From the NCBI RefSeq assembly GCF_004366715.1, contig NZ_SOQZ01000003.1, positions 253,001 through 317,000 of the forward strand: a stretch of DNA of 64,000 nt, written 5' to 3'. Positions within the stretch are counted from its first letter, which is position 1; every line of letters begins with the position of its first letter. Below, piece by piece: positions 8,028 through 17,216 of the stretch. The DNA comes from Meridianimaribacter flavus (GTDB lineage Bacteria; Bacteroidota; Bacteroidia; Flavobacteriales; Flavobacteriaceae). The position numbers were made by a program, and so were the translations under genes. The notes below the pieces were generated by a model. It did not search any database and had not been told where the DNA came from. It saw nothing but the letters and a program-made list of their open reading frames with translations.

Positions 8028-9830
8028 ATGGATAATTTAGATTACGGTATTATTGGAAATTGTAGAAGTGCAGCATTAATTTCAAAAACAGGAGCTATAG
8101 AATGGTGTTGTTTGCCAGAGTTTGATTCGTCTTCGGTTTTTGCAAAAATTCTGGATGAAAAAATAGGAGGAAGCTTTGATATTTTAGTAGATGAGAGTTT
8201 CTCTATAACTCAGGATTATATTGAAAACACTACTATTTTAGTTACTAAATTCAGTAACGGAATTGACACTTTTGAGATGCACGATTTTATGCCTCGATAC
8301 TACAAGCCTAATGGTGATTACCAATCTCCACCAGAAATTATTAGGTATTTTAAGCATATTTCAGGGAAACCAACATTTAAGGTTAATTACAACCCTAAAC
8401 TAGAGTATGCTAAAGGAAATACTGAAATGTATGTGAAAGACCATTTTATAGTAAGCCTAACCTATGGTGAAAAGTTTGATACTTTATTTTTATATACCAA
8501 TTTTGACAAACAAAAAGTGGTTAATGGTAATGAAATTGAATTAACTGCTGATGGATATTTTCTCTTAGGTTATAACGAAAAAGTGTTTGAGACTACTGTG
8601 GATAGTATCTTTTTGGAGCACCAACGTACTAAGGTGTATTGGTTAAACTGGATGGATAGAACACCAACCTACAAGCTATACCAAAAGCAAATAGCTAGAA
8701 GCGCTATGACCTTAAAGTTGCTTACATATGATAAAACTGGAGCAGTTTTAGCTGCAGCTACAACCTCATTGCCTGAAACTATTGGAGAAGTTAGAAATTG
8801 GGATTACCGTTTTTGCTGGATTCGAGATGCATCAATGGTAATTAAAGTGGTTTCAAAATTAGGACATAAAAATATAGCTAAACGCTACTTAAAATTCATT
8901 ATCGATTTAATACCTGATAAAGATGAAAAACTTCAGATTATGTATGGTATTAATAAAGAGAAAAAACTTACCGAATTTTCATTAGACCATTTAAGCGGTT
9001 ATAAAAACTCAAGTCCTGTAAGGGTAGGTAATGCAGCTTATAAACAAAAGCAGAATGACATTTATGGTATTTTGATGGACGTAATTCACCAACAGTTTGT
9101 AAACTTTTCAATGGATATTGAAAATACCGAAGAGTTATGGACAATTACTAAAGGTATTGTTTGGGTTGTTAACAAGCACTGGCGAGAAGCTGATAAAGGT
9201 ATTTGGGAATTTAGAGCAGAAGATAGACATTTCACATTTTCAAAAGTACTGTGTTGGGTAGCAGTTGATAAAGCAATTAAAGTTGCTGAGTTACTTAACA
9301 AGACTAATAAAATTATGAAGTGGAAGCTTATAGAATCTGAAATACGAGAGGATATAATGCAAAACGCTTGGAATAACGATGTAAAAGCCTTTACGCAATC
9401 TTATGGTTCGTCAGATTTGGATGCATCTGTATTGCTAATGGAACCTTATGGATTTATTGATGCTAGAGATCCTAAATATGTAAGTACAGTAAATGCTATT
9501 GAAAGAGAGTTGAGTAATGATGGTTTATTATATCGATATAAAAACAAAGACGATTTTGGGTTGCCATCGTCGTCATTTACAATATGTACGTTTTGGTTTA
9601 TAAATAGTTTATACAAAATAGGAGAGGTGCAAAAAGCCAAAAAACTATTTGATAAACTATTGTCTTATAGTAATCATCTAGGGTTGTTTAGCGAAGATAT
9701 AGACTTTAAAACCAAACGACTTTTAGGTAATTTTCCACAAGCGTATTCGCATTTAGCGTTAATTGAAACAGCAATTAACCTATCTAACATCACAGAGCAG
9801 GAACGTGTTATGGATACAATACTTAAATAA
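8028..9830 (+). CDS. Glycoside hydrolase family 15 protein (glucoamylase/trehalase type)
   Basis: The 600-residue product begins YGIIGNCRSAALISKTGAIEW, the hallmark N-terminal domain of bacterial GH15 enzymes, and has no signal peptide, so it should act in the cytoplasm. The catalytic (alpha/alpha)6 barrel carries EVRNWDYRFCWIRDASM (about residues 252-268), the conserved substrate-binding segment. LDASVLLMEPYGFI and SSFTICTFWFINSLY come later in the barrel. GH15 includes glucoamylases, glucodextranases and trehalases. Divergent placement next to otsAB makes trehalose or a related alpha-glucoside the likeliest substrate (inference). It converges tail-to-tail with the DUF6265 protein gene, only 2 nt apart, with no obvious terminator between them. 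Confidence 0.88.
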   Translation: MDNLDYGIIGNCRSAALISKTGAIEWCCLPEFDSSSVFAKILDEKIGGSFDILVDESFSITQDYIENTTILVTKFSNGIDTFEMHDFMPRYYKPNGDYQSPPEIIRYFKHISGKPTFKVNYNPKLEYAKGNTEMYVKDHFIVSLTYGEKFDTLFLYTNFDKQKVVNGNEIELTADGYFLLGYNEKVFETTVDSIFLEHQRTKVYWLNWMDRTPTYKLYQKQIARSAMTLKLLTYDKTGAVLAAATTSLPETIGEVRNWDYRFCWIRDASMVIKVVSKLGHKNIAKRYLKFIIDLIPDKDEKLQIMYGINKEKKLTEFSLDHLSGYKNSSPVRVGNAAYKQKQNDIYGILMDVIHQQFVNFSMDIENTEELWTITKGIVWVVNKHWREADKGIWEFRAEDRHFTFSKVLCWVAVDKAIKVAELLNKTNKIMKWKLIESEIREDIMQNAWNNDVKAFTQSYGSSDLDASVLLMEPYGFIDARDPKYVSTVNAIERELSNDGLLYRYKNKDDFGLPSSSFTICTFWFINSLYKIGEVQKAKKLFDKLLSYSNHLGLFSEDIDFKTKRLLGNFPQAYSHLALIETAINLSNITEQERVMDTILK

Positions 9831-9832
9831 AA

Positions 9833-11131
9833 TTACTTTTTATAGTTGAATTTTACGACTTCTATTGAACCATCTTTTTGGTGAATGTCAACATAAACAT
9901 TCATTTCATTGTCAGAGATGCGTTCAAAGGTCATGCCTTCAAAAATCACTTTGTTTGGTGTGATCTCTTTTAGAGGGAAATCTACAGTTTCATCCTTGGT
10001 TTCCCAACCTCGTAATTGGCTATCAAAATGTTTAAGCTGAAGGATTAAGCTGTTTTCAACCTCTCTAATAATTTCAATTTCGTAAAACGAAACTTTGTTG
10101 TCGTTAATTAATTTAAACGTCGCCATCATTGAGCCGCCTGATGGTTTGCTCCAGTTTTCTTCTGTAATTCCACCAAATGCTTCACCTTTCCAATTGCCAG
10201 CTATCCAAGCACAATTTTCTAATTTTGGTTCGAGCTTGGTTTCAGTGTTTACAGGAATTTCTGCTTGAGTAGTTTCAGCAGCAATTAATAATTTGGTAGC
10301 TTCAGGATTGGTTGTTAATCTTGTAATAGTTGTAATTCCGTAGGAAGATAAATCAGTTACGGTCTTCCAATTGTTGTCTTTGTTTAATGTGAATTTTTGT
10401 AAACTACTTCCTTTACCAGAAAGAATAGTTATATGATTAAGCCAACAAATGTCCTCAACACCTTCAATGGTGTTTGCAATGGTTTTTATAGCTCCTGTTT
10501 TTGGGTTTAAAGACTTAATTTTCCATTGGGTTTCATCCTCTTTTGAAATAAAGCTTACTAAGTTTGAATTTGGAATTTTATGAAACGAACGACCAACATT
10601 TGTTGCGTATTTTTTTGAAATACCTTTATTAACGTCAGTGATATAAAGGTTTAATTCGGTGTCTTCAATAACGGCAGATACAATTGTGTTTTCATCGTAC
10701 CATGTGTAATAAGCAACTACAAGGTCTTTGATTATTTCAGTAGATTCCGAAGTTTTTAAGTTGTACGCATATAAACGCTGTTTACCATCAGGATCTAATC
10801 TTACTGCCGAAACTGCATCTTTATTCGGAATTTTTAAAGGTGTGTATTCTCCACCTTCTGTAAAGTTTAACCATGTTTTTGAACCATAGTTTGTATGATA
10901 TTTTATAATGTCTGTTTGACCATTTCTGTTTGAAGAAAATAAAATATAGTCTTTGTTCATAAAAGAAGGTTGGTTGTCATAACCTTCATTATTAGAAATG
11001 TTTTTTCCTGATGTTACACTAATATTAGAACTTGGAGATTCAATGTTGAATAAAAATATTTCGGTGTCTTGTTGAGAAAAAGCAAAAGCAGATAGCAAAA
11101 AAGTAACACTTAATAAGACGATTTTTTTCAT
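9833..11131 (-). CDS. Secreted TolB-like propeller protein with C-terminal DUF6265-like domain
   Basis: A signal peptide (MKKIVLLSVTFLLSAFAFSQ) starts this 432-residue protein. Residues about 45-290 contain PD40/TolB-like propeller strands (QPSFMNKDYILFSSNRNGQTD is the clearest). The C-terminal ~125 residues begin CAWIAGNWKGEAFGGITEE and continue with GGSMMATFKL, matching DUF6265, a small lipocalin-like beta-barrel of unknown ligand. The gene is a single unit: it has its own upstream region facing the terminator of the beta-oxidation operon and converges on the GH15 gene. I assign no enzymatic function. Confidence 0.8.
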   Translation of the reverse strand: MKKIVLLSVTFLLSAFAFSQQDTEIFLFNIESPSSNISVTSGKNISNNEGYDNQPSFMNKDYILFSSNRNGQTDIIKYHTNYGSKTWLNFTEGGEYTPLKIPNKDAVSAVRLDPDGKQRLYAYNLKTSESTEIIKDLVVAYYTWYDENTIVSAVIEDTELNLYITDVNKGISKKYATNVGRSFHKIPNSNLVSFISKEDETQWKIKSLNPKTGAIKTIANTIEGVEDICWLNHITILSGKGSSLQKFTLNKDNNWKTVTDLSSYGITTITRLTTNPEATKLLIAAETTQAEIPVNTETKLEPKLENCAWIAGNWKGEAFGGITEENWSKPSGGSMMATFKLINDNKVSFYEIEIIREVENSLILQLKHFDSQLRGWETKDETVDFPLKEITPNKVIFEGMTFERISDNEMNVYVDIHQKDGSIEVVKFNYKK

Positions 11132-11160
11132 AGATTCAGTAATTGATTTTTAAAGGTAAT

Positions 11161-11190
11161 AAAAAAGTCGGCTATAATTAGCCGACTTTT
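11161..11190 (-). terminator. Intrinsic terminator after the beta-oxidation operon
   Basis: AGTCGGCTA at 11166-11174 and TAGCCGACT at 11179-11187 form a perfect 9-bp stem with a TAAT loop. Read on the minus strand, the stem is followed by a T run (A run 11161-11165 on the plus strand). It sits about 25 nt downstream of the acyl-CoA dehydrogenase stop codon. Confidence 0.9.
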
Positions 11191-11214
11191 CAACATTTGA
11201 ACTAGCCTATAGTT

Positions 11215-13017
11215 TTAAAAACAATATTTATTTTCTGCTTTTACTTTTTCAGCAATTGTATTTCTTAGCTCAACTACATTAGGGTAGTTTGCGTATTTTG
11301 TAAAACGTTTTAAGCCCATAAGCATTGCTTTTTGTTCGTCACCGTCAGCAAAGGACACAATACCTTCTAAGCCATTTTTCTTAACAAGTTCAACAGCATT
11401 GAACAAATACAATTTAGCCATTGCTATTTGTTCTTTTTGCTTGTCTTCACCAAAACGTTTAACGTTTTTCTCAGTTCTTAAAATTGTTGATTCTGCCATA
11501 TATATTTCAATTAAAATATTAGAAGCAGCCATCATTAATTGCTGATGCTTTTCTAAGTCTGGTCCATATTTTTGAACTGCAGCACCAGCAACCATTAAGA
11601 ATACCTTTTTAAGTTTAGCGATCATTTCTTTTTCTTCTGAAAATAACACAGAATAATCTGGCATATCAAAAGAAGGAATACCCATTAATTCATCTTTTAC
11701 AGCCATTGCAGGACCTAATAAGTCAACATGACCTTTCATAGCTTTTTTAACTAACATTCCTACTGAAAGCATACGGTTAATTTCGTTTGTGCCTTCGTAA
11801 ATACGAGCAATACGAGCATCTCTCCAAGCAGCTTCCATAGGCGTTTCTTCAGAGAATCCCATACCACCAAAAATTTGGATACCTTCATCTGCACAACTTT
11901 GTACGTCTTCAGAAACAGCAACTTTTAAGATAGAACACTCAATAGCATATTCCTCAACACCTTTAAGTTCTGCTTCTTGATGACTATTGCCTTGAGCCAT
12001 TCTTATAGCTATACGGTCTTCAATATTTTTTGCAGCTCTGTAACACGCAGATTCACCAGCATAGGCATTAGTAGCCATTTCAGCTAATTTAGATTTTATA
12101 GCTCCAAATTCAGCAATAGGTGTTTTAAATTGCTTGCGTTCAGTTGCATATTGTACACCAGTTGTAGTAATACGTCGTTGTGAATCTAAACAAGCAGCAG
12201 CTAATTTAATACGACCTACGTTTAAGGCATTCATAGCAATTTTAAAACCGTTACCACGCTCTGACAACATGTTTTCTACTGGTACTTTTGTGTCGTTAAA
12301 AAATACTTGACGTGTAGAACTTGCGCGAATACCAAGCTTGTGTTCTTCTTCACCTAGAGTGATACCATTTTCAGGATTGTTTTCAACAATAAATCCTGTA
12401 ATGTATTTATCGTCTTCAATACGAGCAAACACAATGAAAAGGTTACAGAATCCAGCATTTGAAATCCACATTTTTTGACCATTGATGATATAATGTTTAC
12501 CATCATCGGACAATTTAGCGGTAGTTTTACCAGAGTTAGCATCACTTCCGGCACCTGGTTCGGTTAAGCAGTATGCTCCGAACCATTCACCAGAAGCCAA
12601 CTTTGGCACATATTTTTGTTTTTGTTCTTCAGTTCCATAAAGTGTAATAGGCATGGTTCCAATTCCAGTATGCGCACCAAAAGCAGTACTAAAAGATCCT
12701 GTACCACTAGAAATGTAATCGCATACTAGCATAGTAGAAACAAATCCCATTCCCATTCCGCCATATTCTTCAGGAACAGCAACGCTTAAAAATCCCATTT
12801 CACCAGCTTTTCTCATACATTCTTCAGTTAAAGCATAGTCTTTTGCTTCAAATCGAGCTTTGTTAGGGATAATTTCTCGGTCGTTAAATTCAATTACCGA
12901 TTCCTTCATCATTTGTTGTTCTTCTGAAAAATCTTCAGGAGTAAAAATGTCTTCGCAGCTAGTTTCTTTAACTAAGAATTGACCACCTCGTAAAATATCT
13001 TTTTCTGTTGCTTCCAT
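11215..13017 (-). CDS. fadE: Acyl-CoA dehydrogenase (FadE-like)
   Basis: The 600-residue protein catalyses the FAD-dependent first step of fatty-acid beta-oxidation (acyl-CoA to trans-2-enoyl-CoA). It shows the acyl-CoA dehydrogenase motifs WFGAYCLTEPGAGSDANSG and HYIINGQKMWISNAG (FAD/substrate binding), followed by RKQFKTPIAEF and the C-terminal motif GIQIFGGMGFSEE with RIYEGTNEINR. A C-terminal extension of about 170 residues makes it longer than the ~380-residue classical enzymes and equal in length to the Bacillus FadE (YusJ) type. It is the last gene of a marR-fadN-fadA-fadE operon (22 nt after the thiolase) and is followed by a strong terminator. Confidence 0.93.
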   Translation of the reverse strand: MEATEKDILRGGQFLVKETSCEDIFTPEDFSEEQQMMKESVIEFNDREIIPNKARFEAKDYALTEECMRKAGEMGFLSVAVPEEYGGMGMGFVSTMLVCDYISSGTGSFSTAFGAHTGIGTMPITLYGTEEQKQKYVPKLASGEWFGAYCLTEPGAGSDANSGKTTAKLSDDGKHYIINGQKMWISNAGFCNLFIVFARIEDDKYITGFIVENNPENGITLGEEEHKLGIRASSTRQVFFNDTKVPVENMLSERGNGFKIAMNALNVGRIKLAAACLDSQRRITTTGVQYATERKQFKTPIAEFGAIKSKLAEMATNAYAGESACYRAAKNIEDRIAIRMAQGNSHQEAELKGVEEYAIECSILKVAVSEDVQSCADEGIQIFGGMGFSEETPMEAAWRDARIARIYEGTNEINRMLSVGMLVKKAMKGHVDLLGPAMAVKDELMGIPSFDMPDYSVLFSEEKEMIAKLKKVFLMVAGAAVQKYGPDLEKHQQLMMAASNILIEIYMAESTILRTEKNVKRFGEDKQKEQIAMAKLYLFNAVELVKKNGLEGIVSFADGDEQKAMLMGLKRFTKYANYPNVVELRNTIAEKVKAENKYCF

Positions 13018-13039
13018 TGCAGTATATTGTTAAATAAGT

Positions 13040-14230
13040 TTAGTTTAAAAATTCAAAAATTCCGCAAGCACCTTGTCCTGTACCAACACACATGGTTACA
13101 GCTCCATATTTACCTGCCATATTGCGTTTGCGCATTTCATCAAACAGTTGAACTGAAAGTTTAGTTCCAGTACAACCTAATGGATGACCGAGTGCAATAG
13201 CACCACCATTAACATTAACAAGGTCTGGGTTTAACCCAAGTTCACGAATTACAGCAATAGATTGCGATGCGAAAGCTTCGTTAAGCTCAATAAGTTCTAA
13301 ATCGTTTTGTTTCAAATTTGCTTGAGCTAATGCCTTTGGAATAGCTTTTACTGGACCAATTCCCATAATACGAGGTTCAACACCAGCAGCAGCATAACTT
13401 ACTAATCGTGCAATAGGCTTTAAACCTAATTCGTTAACCATGTCTTCGCTCATTACCATTACAAAAGCAGCACCATCACTCATTTGTGATGAATTTCCTG
13501 CGGTTACGCTTCCGCCTTGAGCGAAAACAGGACGAAGTTTAGCTAAAGCCTCTAGGTTTGTACCTTTTCTTGGGCCTTCATCTTTATTTACTGTATAAGT
13601 TTTGGTTGCTTTTTTACCGTTTTCGTCAATGTATGTTTGCTCTACATTAATAGGAACAATTTGATCTTGAAAACGGTCTTCAGCTTGCGCTTTTAAGGCT
13701 TTCATGTGAGAATTGTATGCAAACTCATCTTGATCTTCACGAGAGACTTTAAACTGGTTTGCAACAGCCTCTGCAGTATTTCCCATTCCCCAATAATAAT
13801 CTTCATGACCAGCTTTTACTGTGTCGTAATTTAATTCTGGTTTAAAACCTGTCATAGGTACTGCACTCATACTTTCAGCTCCACCTGCAATAATACAATC
13901 GGCCATTCCTGCTTGTATTTTGGCAGTAGCCATACCAATGGTTTCTATTCCTGAAGAACAAAAACGGTTTACGGTAACACCAGGAACATCTACAATATCT
14001 AATCCCATTAATGAAATCAAACGTGCCATGTTTAGTCCTTGTGCGCCTTCAGGCATTGCGTTGCCAACAATAACATCGTCAATACGTTTTGGGTCAAGGT
14101 TGGGCAGTTCTTTCATCATGTATTTGATGGTTTCTGCTGCCAGTTCATCAGTTCTTTTAAAGCGGAACAATCCTTTTGGTGCTTTACCAACTGCTGTTCT
14201 ATATGCTTTTACTATATATGCTGTTTTCAT
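13040..14230 (-). CDS. fadA: Acetyl-CoA C-acyltransferase (3-ketoacyl-CoA thiolase)
   Basis: This 396-residue thiolase performs the last beta-oxidation step, cleaving 3-ketoacyl-CoA with CoA. The nucleophilic cysteine is in VNRFCSSGIETIG (about residue 90). The second catalytic set is intact: ELNEAFASQS, GGAIALGHPLGCTG (histidine) and the C-terminal MCVGTGQGACG (cysteine near 379). The length is normal for the family. The gene lies 6 nt after the FadN-like gene and 22 nt before the FadE-like gene, so translation and transcription are probably coupled within one beta-oxidation operon. Confidence 0.95.
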   Translation of the reverse strand: MKTAYIVKAYRTAVGKAPKGLFRFKRTDELAAETIKYMMKELPNLDPKRIDDVIVGNAMPEGAQGLNMARLISLMGLDIVDVPGVTVNRFCSSGIETIGMATAKIQAGMADCIIAGGAESMSAVPMTGFKPELNYDTVKAGHEDYYWGMGNTAEAVANQFKVSREDQDEFAYNSHMKALKAQAEDRFQDQIVPINVEQTYIDENGKKATKTYTVNKDEGPRKGTNLEALAKLRPVFAQGGSVTAGNSSQMSDGAAFVMVMSEDMVNELGLKPIARLVSYAAAGVEPRIMGIGPVKAIPKALAQANLKQNDLELIELNEAFASQSIAVIRELGLNPDLVNVNGGAIALGHPLGCTGTKLSVQLFDEMRKRNMAGKYGAVTMCVGTGQGACGIFEFLN

Positions 14231-14236
14231 GTTTTC

Positions 14237-16645
14237 TTAGTTTCTTAAAGGTTTCCCTGTTTTTAGCATGTGCTGAATACGCTCAAGTGTTTTACGTTCG
14301 GTACAAAGACTTAAAAATGCTTCACGTTCTAGGTCTAATAAATACTGTTCGCTTACAGCTGTAGGTTCGCTTAAATCACCACCAGCCATTACGTAAGCCA
14401 ATTTATTGGCGATTTTTTGGTCGTGTTCACTTATGTAGTTACTTGCCTCCATAGAGTCAGTACCTACTAAGAACATACCTAGCGCTTGTTTACCTAACAC
14501 CTTAACGTCTTTACGTTTTATTGGTTGCGTGTAACCTTGTTCTGCCATTAATTTAGCATAGGCTTTTGCAGTTGCTATTTGGCGGTCTTTATTCACTACA
14601 ACAACATCTTTTCCTTTTTGAAGTATGCCTAAATCAAAAGCTTCGTAAGCAGAAGTTGATACTTTTGCCATACCTATGGTTAAGAAATATTCTTGAAGTA
14701 CGTTAAGTTTTACATCGCCTTTGTGGAATAAATCTGAAGCACGTAAAGCCATTTCTTTAGAACCTCCACCACCAGGAATTACACCTACACCAAACTCTAC
14801 AAGTCCGATGTAAGTTTCGGCCGCAGCCACAACTTTATCAGCATGAAGCGATAATTCGCAACCACCACCTAGTGTCATACCATGTGGTGCAGCAACTGTT
14901 GGAATAGCCGAGTAGCGCATACGCATCATCGTGTCTTGGAAGTATTTGATAGCCATGTTCAATTCGTCATATTCTTGTTCTACAGCCATCATGAAAATCA
15001 TACCAATATTGGCACCAACTGAGAAATTCGCAGCTTGATTACCAATAACTAATCCTTGGAAATCTTTTTCAGCTAAATCAACTGCTTTGTTCAATCCTGC
15101 AAGTACGTCACCACCAATGGTGTTCATCTTACTTTGGAATTCGCAGTTTAATATACCATCTCCTAAATCTTCAATAACAACACCAGTATTTTTGAATACT
15201 TCTTTGGATTTTCTGATGTTATCTAAAATGATAAATGCATCTTGACCAGGTATTTTGATTTGTGTTTTTGAAGGAATATCATAGAAATAAGAAGCACCAT
15301 CTTTTACTGTATAGAACGATTTACTACCAGAAGCTAACATGTCGTTTACCCATGAAGCTGGTTCTAAACCTTCAGCTTTCATAATTTCCAAACCTTTTTC
15401 TACACCAATAGCATCCCAAATTTGAAATGGACCATGTTCCCAACCAAAACCAGCTTTCATAGCATCATCAATCTTGTAGAGTTCATCGGTGATTTCAGGA
15501 ATTCTATTAGAAACGTAGGCAAACATAGCAGCGAAATTTTTACGATAAAAATCGCCTGCTTTATCTTTCCCGCCAACTAGAATTGGAAAACGATCTATAA
15601 CTTTATCTACTGTTTTGGTAAGTTCTAAAGTGGCAAATTTTGCCGATTTTTTCGATCTGTATTCAAGTGTATCAAGATCTAGTGATAAAATTTCGCTTTT
15701 ACCATTATCACCTTTTACTTTTTTATAAAATCCTTGACCTGTTTTGCTTCCTAGCCATTTGTTTTCCATCATGGTGCTGATGAAATCTGGTAATTTGAAC
15801 AGTTCATGGGCTTCATCATTAGGACAATTGTCATAAATACCGTTGGCAACATGTACCAAAGTATCTAATCCAACCACATCAACAGTACGGAAAGTAGCCG
15901 ATTTTGGTCTTCCAATAACAGGACCAGTTAATTTATCAACTTCTTCAATAGTTAAACCCAAATCTTTTACTTGATGGAATAACGATTGTATACCAAAAAT
16001 ACCGATACGATTTCCAATAAAAGCAGGTGTGTCTTTCGCTACTACTGAAGTTTTACCTAAGTATTGTTCGCCATAACCATTTAAGAAATCAAGAACATCT
16101 TGCGATGTTTTTGGTCCTGGAATAATTTCGAATAATTTTAAGTAACGTGCTGGATTAAAAAAGTGCGTTCCGCAGAAATGTGCTTGAAAATCATCGCTTC
16201 TGCCTTCACTCATAAACTTAATAGGAATACCAGACGTGTTGGAAGTAATCAAAGTTCCTGGTTTACGATGTTTGTCAAGCGTTTCAAACACTTTCTTTTT
16301 AATATCTAAGCGCTCTACAACCACCTCAATAATCCAATCTACATCAGCAACTTTTGCAATATCATCTTCTAAATTACCAGTAGTAATCCTGCTTGCAAAA
16401 TTTTGATGATAAATAGGAGAGGGTTTTGATTTTAAAGCGGTTTGTAACGAGGTGTTTACCAAACGGTTTCTAACCACTTTGTCTTCTAGTGTTAAACTTT
16501 TAGCTTTTTCGGCATCGGTAAGTTCTCTAGGAACGATGTCTAATAGTAGTACTTCCACGCCAATATTGGCAAAGTGGCAAGCAATACCACTACCCATTAT
16601 TCCGGATCCGATAACTGCTACTTTATTAATAATTCGTTTACTCAT
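14237..16645 (-). CDS. fadN: 3-hydroxyacyl-CoA dehydrogenase / enoyl-CoA hydratase fusion (FadN-like)
   Basis: An 802-residue bifunctional beta-oxidation enzyme. The NAD-binding 3-hydroxyacyl-CoA dehydrogenase domain is N-terminal (VAVIGSGIMGSGIACHFANI at about 8-27; NTSGIPI and HFFNPARYLKLFEI further on). The crotonase domain is C-terminal (about 480-690), with FSVGANIGMIFMMA for the oxyanion hole and MTLGGGCELSLHADKV plus GLVEFGVGVIPGGGGSKE for the active site. This order is the reverse of E. coli FadB but matches Bacillus subtilis FadN. The following genes are thiolase and acyl-CoA dehydrogenase, the same order as the Bacillus fadN-fadA-fadE operon. A MarR regulator gene precedes it by 12 nt. 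Confidence 0.94.
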   Translation of the reverse strand: MSKRIINKVAVIGSGIMGSGIACHFANIGVEVLLLDIVPRELTDAEKAKSLTLEDKVVRNRLVNTSLQTALKSKPSPIYHQNFASRITTGNLEDDIAKVADVDWIIEVVVERLDIKKKVFETLDKHRKPGTLITSNTSGIPIKFMSEGRSDDFQAHFCGTHFFNPARYLKLFEIIPGPKTSQDVLDFLNGYGEQYLGKTSVVAKDTPAFIGNRIGIFGIQSLFHQVKDLGLTIEEVDKLTGPVIGRPKSATFRTVDVVGLDTLVHVANGIYDNCPNDEAHELFKLPDFISTMMENKWLGSKTGQGFYKKVKGDNGKSEILSLDLDTLEYRSKKSAKFATLELTKTVDKVIDRFPILVGGKDKAGDFYRKNFAAMFAYVSNRIPEITDELYKIDDAMKAGFGWEHGPFQIWDAIGVEKGLEIMKAEGLEPASWVNDMLASGSKSFYTVKDGASYFYDIPSKTQIKIPGQDAFIILDNIRKSKEVFKNTGVVIEDLGDGILNCEFQSKMNTIGGDVLAGLNKAVDLAEKDFQGLVIGNQAANFSVGANIGMIFMMAVEQEYDELNMAIKYFQDTMMRMRYSAIPTVAAPHGMTLGGGCELSLHADKVVAAAETYIGLVEFGVGVIPGGGGSKEMALRASDLFHKGDVKLNVLQEYFLTIGMAKVSTSAYEAFDLGILQKGKDVVVVNKDRQIATAKAYAKLMAEQGYTQPIKRKDVKVLGKQALGMFLVGTDSMEASNYISEHDQKIANKLAYVMAGGDLSEPTAVSEQYLLDLEREAFLSLCTERKTLERIQHMLKTGKPLRN

Positions 16646-16657
16646 TATTATATATTG

Positions 16658-17101
16658 TTATTTGTCTTGTTTGTATATTTTTTTGTTTGAAATCATATCG
16701 TTAATCAACTCAGCAACTTCATAAAAGTGATTGATTTTTTCTTGTGTGATATTTTCTCTAATAGCTTCGTTAAAGGTTAGTACCTTTTCGCGAGAGTAGG
16801 CTCTTTTTTCTCTACCAAACTCTGTGAGGTGAATTAATACACCACGACCATCTTCTGGGTTTGGTTTGCGCTCAATTAAACCACGAGTTTCCATAGTTTT
16901 TAATATTCTGGATAATGAAGTAGCTTCCATTCCCATTTTTGGACCTAATGAGGTTGAAGGTGTTCCTTTTTCAGGGTCAATGCTTAATAGGGTAAAACCT
17001 GTAGCCATTGTGCTTTCAAACTTAGAGGCTTCTTCGTTATACATTTTGTTTACTGCTAACCATGTGGTTCGCAATACGTAATCGATGGTTTTGTCTTTCA
17101 T
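16658..17101 (-). CDS. MarR-family transcriptional regulator of the beta-oxidation operon
   Basis: The 147-residue protein has a MarR winged helix-turn-helix: a dimerisation start (DYVLRTTWLAVNKMYNEEAS), recognition region around GMEATSLSRILKTMETRGLI (about residues 75-94), and the wing ERKPNPEDGRGVLIHLTEFG with the conserved D-x-R of the family. It is the first gene of the operon and immediately precedes fadN. The perfect dyad at 17134-17157 upstream covers its own promoter spacer, so negative autoregulation of the whole operon is likely. The effector is probably an acyl-CoA or fatty acid, inferred from context only. Confidence 0.9.
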   Translation of the reverse strand: MKDKTIDYVLRTTWLAVNKMYNEEASKFESTMATGFTLLSIDPEKGTPSTSLGPKMGMEATSLSRILKTMETRGLIERKPNPEDGRGVLIHLTEFGREKRAYSREKVLTFNEAIRENITQEKINHFYEVAELINDMISNKKIYKQDK

Positions 17102-17120
17102 TCAAAAATTTTAAACTTTT

Positions 17121-17128
17121 CAAATATA
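17121..17128 (-). promoter_or_regulatory. -7 element of the marR-fadNAE operon promoter
   Basis: On the minus strand this reads TATATTTG, a full match to the Bacteroidota -7 consensus TAnnTTTG. It lies 20 nt upstream of the marR start codon. Nineteen nt further upstream is TATG, a weak -33 match inside the operator dyad. Confidence 0.6.
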
Positions 17129-17133
17129 ATAAA

Positions 17134-17157
17134 ATTTATTATGCATGCATAATAAAT
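17134..17157. promoter_or_regulatory. Perfect 24-bp palindrome, candidate MarR operator
   Basis: The dyad centre is between 17145 and 17146 (ATGCA|TGCAT), and 12 bp on each side are exactly complementary, ending in ATTTATT / AATAAAT. It occupies the -33 region and spacer of the promoter whose -7 is at 17121-17128, so a protein bound here would block RNA polymerase. Size and symmetry fit a MarR dimer site. The binding itself is inferred. Confidence 0.75.
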
Positions 17158-17173
17158 AATAATAATTTAACAT

Positions 17174-17203
17174 AAAAAAACACCTTGTATTAAGGTGTTT
17201 GTA
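17174..17203 (-). terminator. Intrinsic terminator after the acyl-CoA ligase gene
   Basis: AAACACCTT (17178-17186) pairs perfectly with AAGGTGTTT (17192-17200) around a 5-nt loop. On the minus strand the stem is followed by a T run. It separates the ligase transcript from the marR operon promoter 20 nt further on. Confidence 0.85.
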
Positions 17204-17216
17204 ATTTTAAGGCTTA

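Noticed and set aside
13920-14240. 106-codon open frame on the plus strand
   Set aside because: It is antisense to the thiolase gene; no ribosome binding site or recognisable domain.
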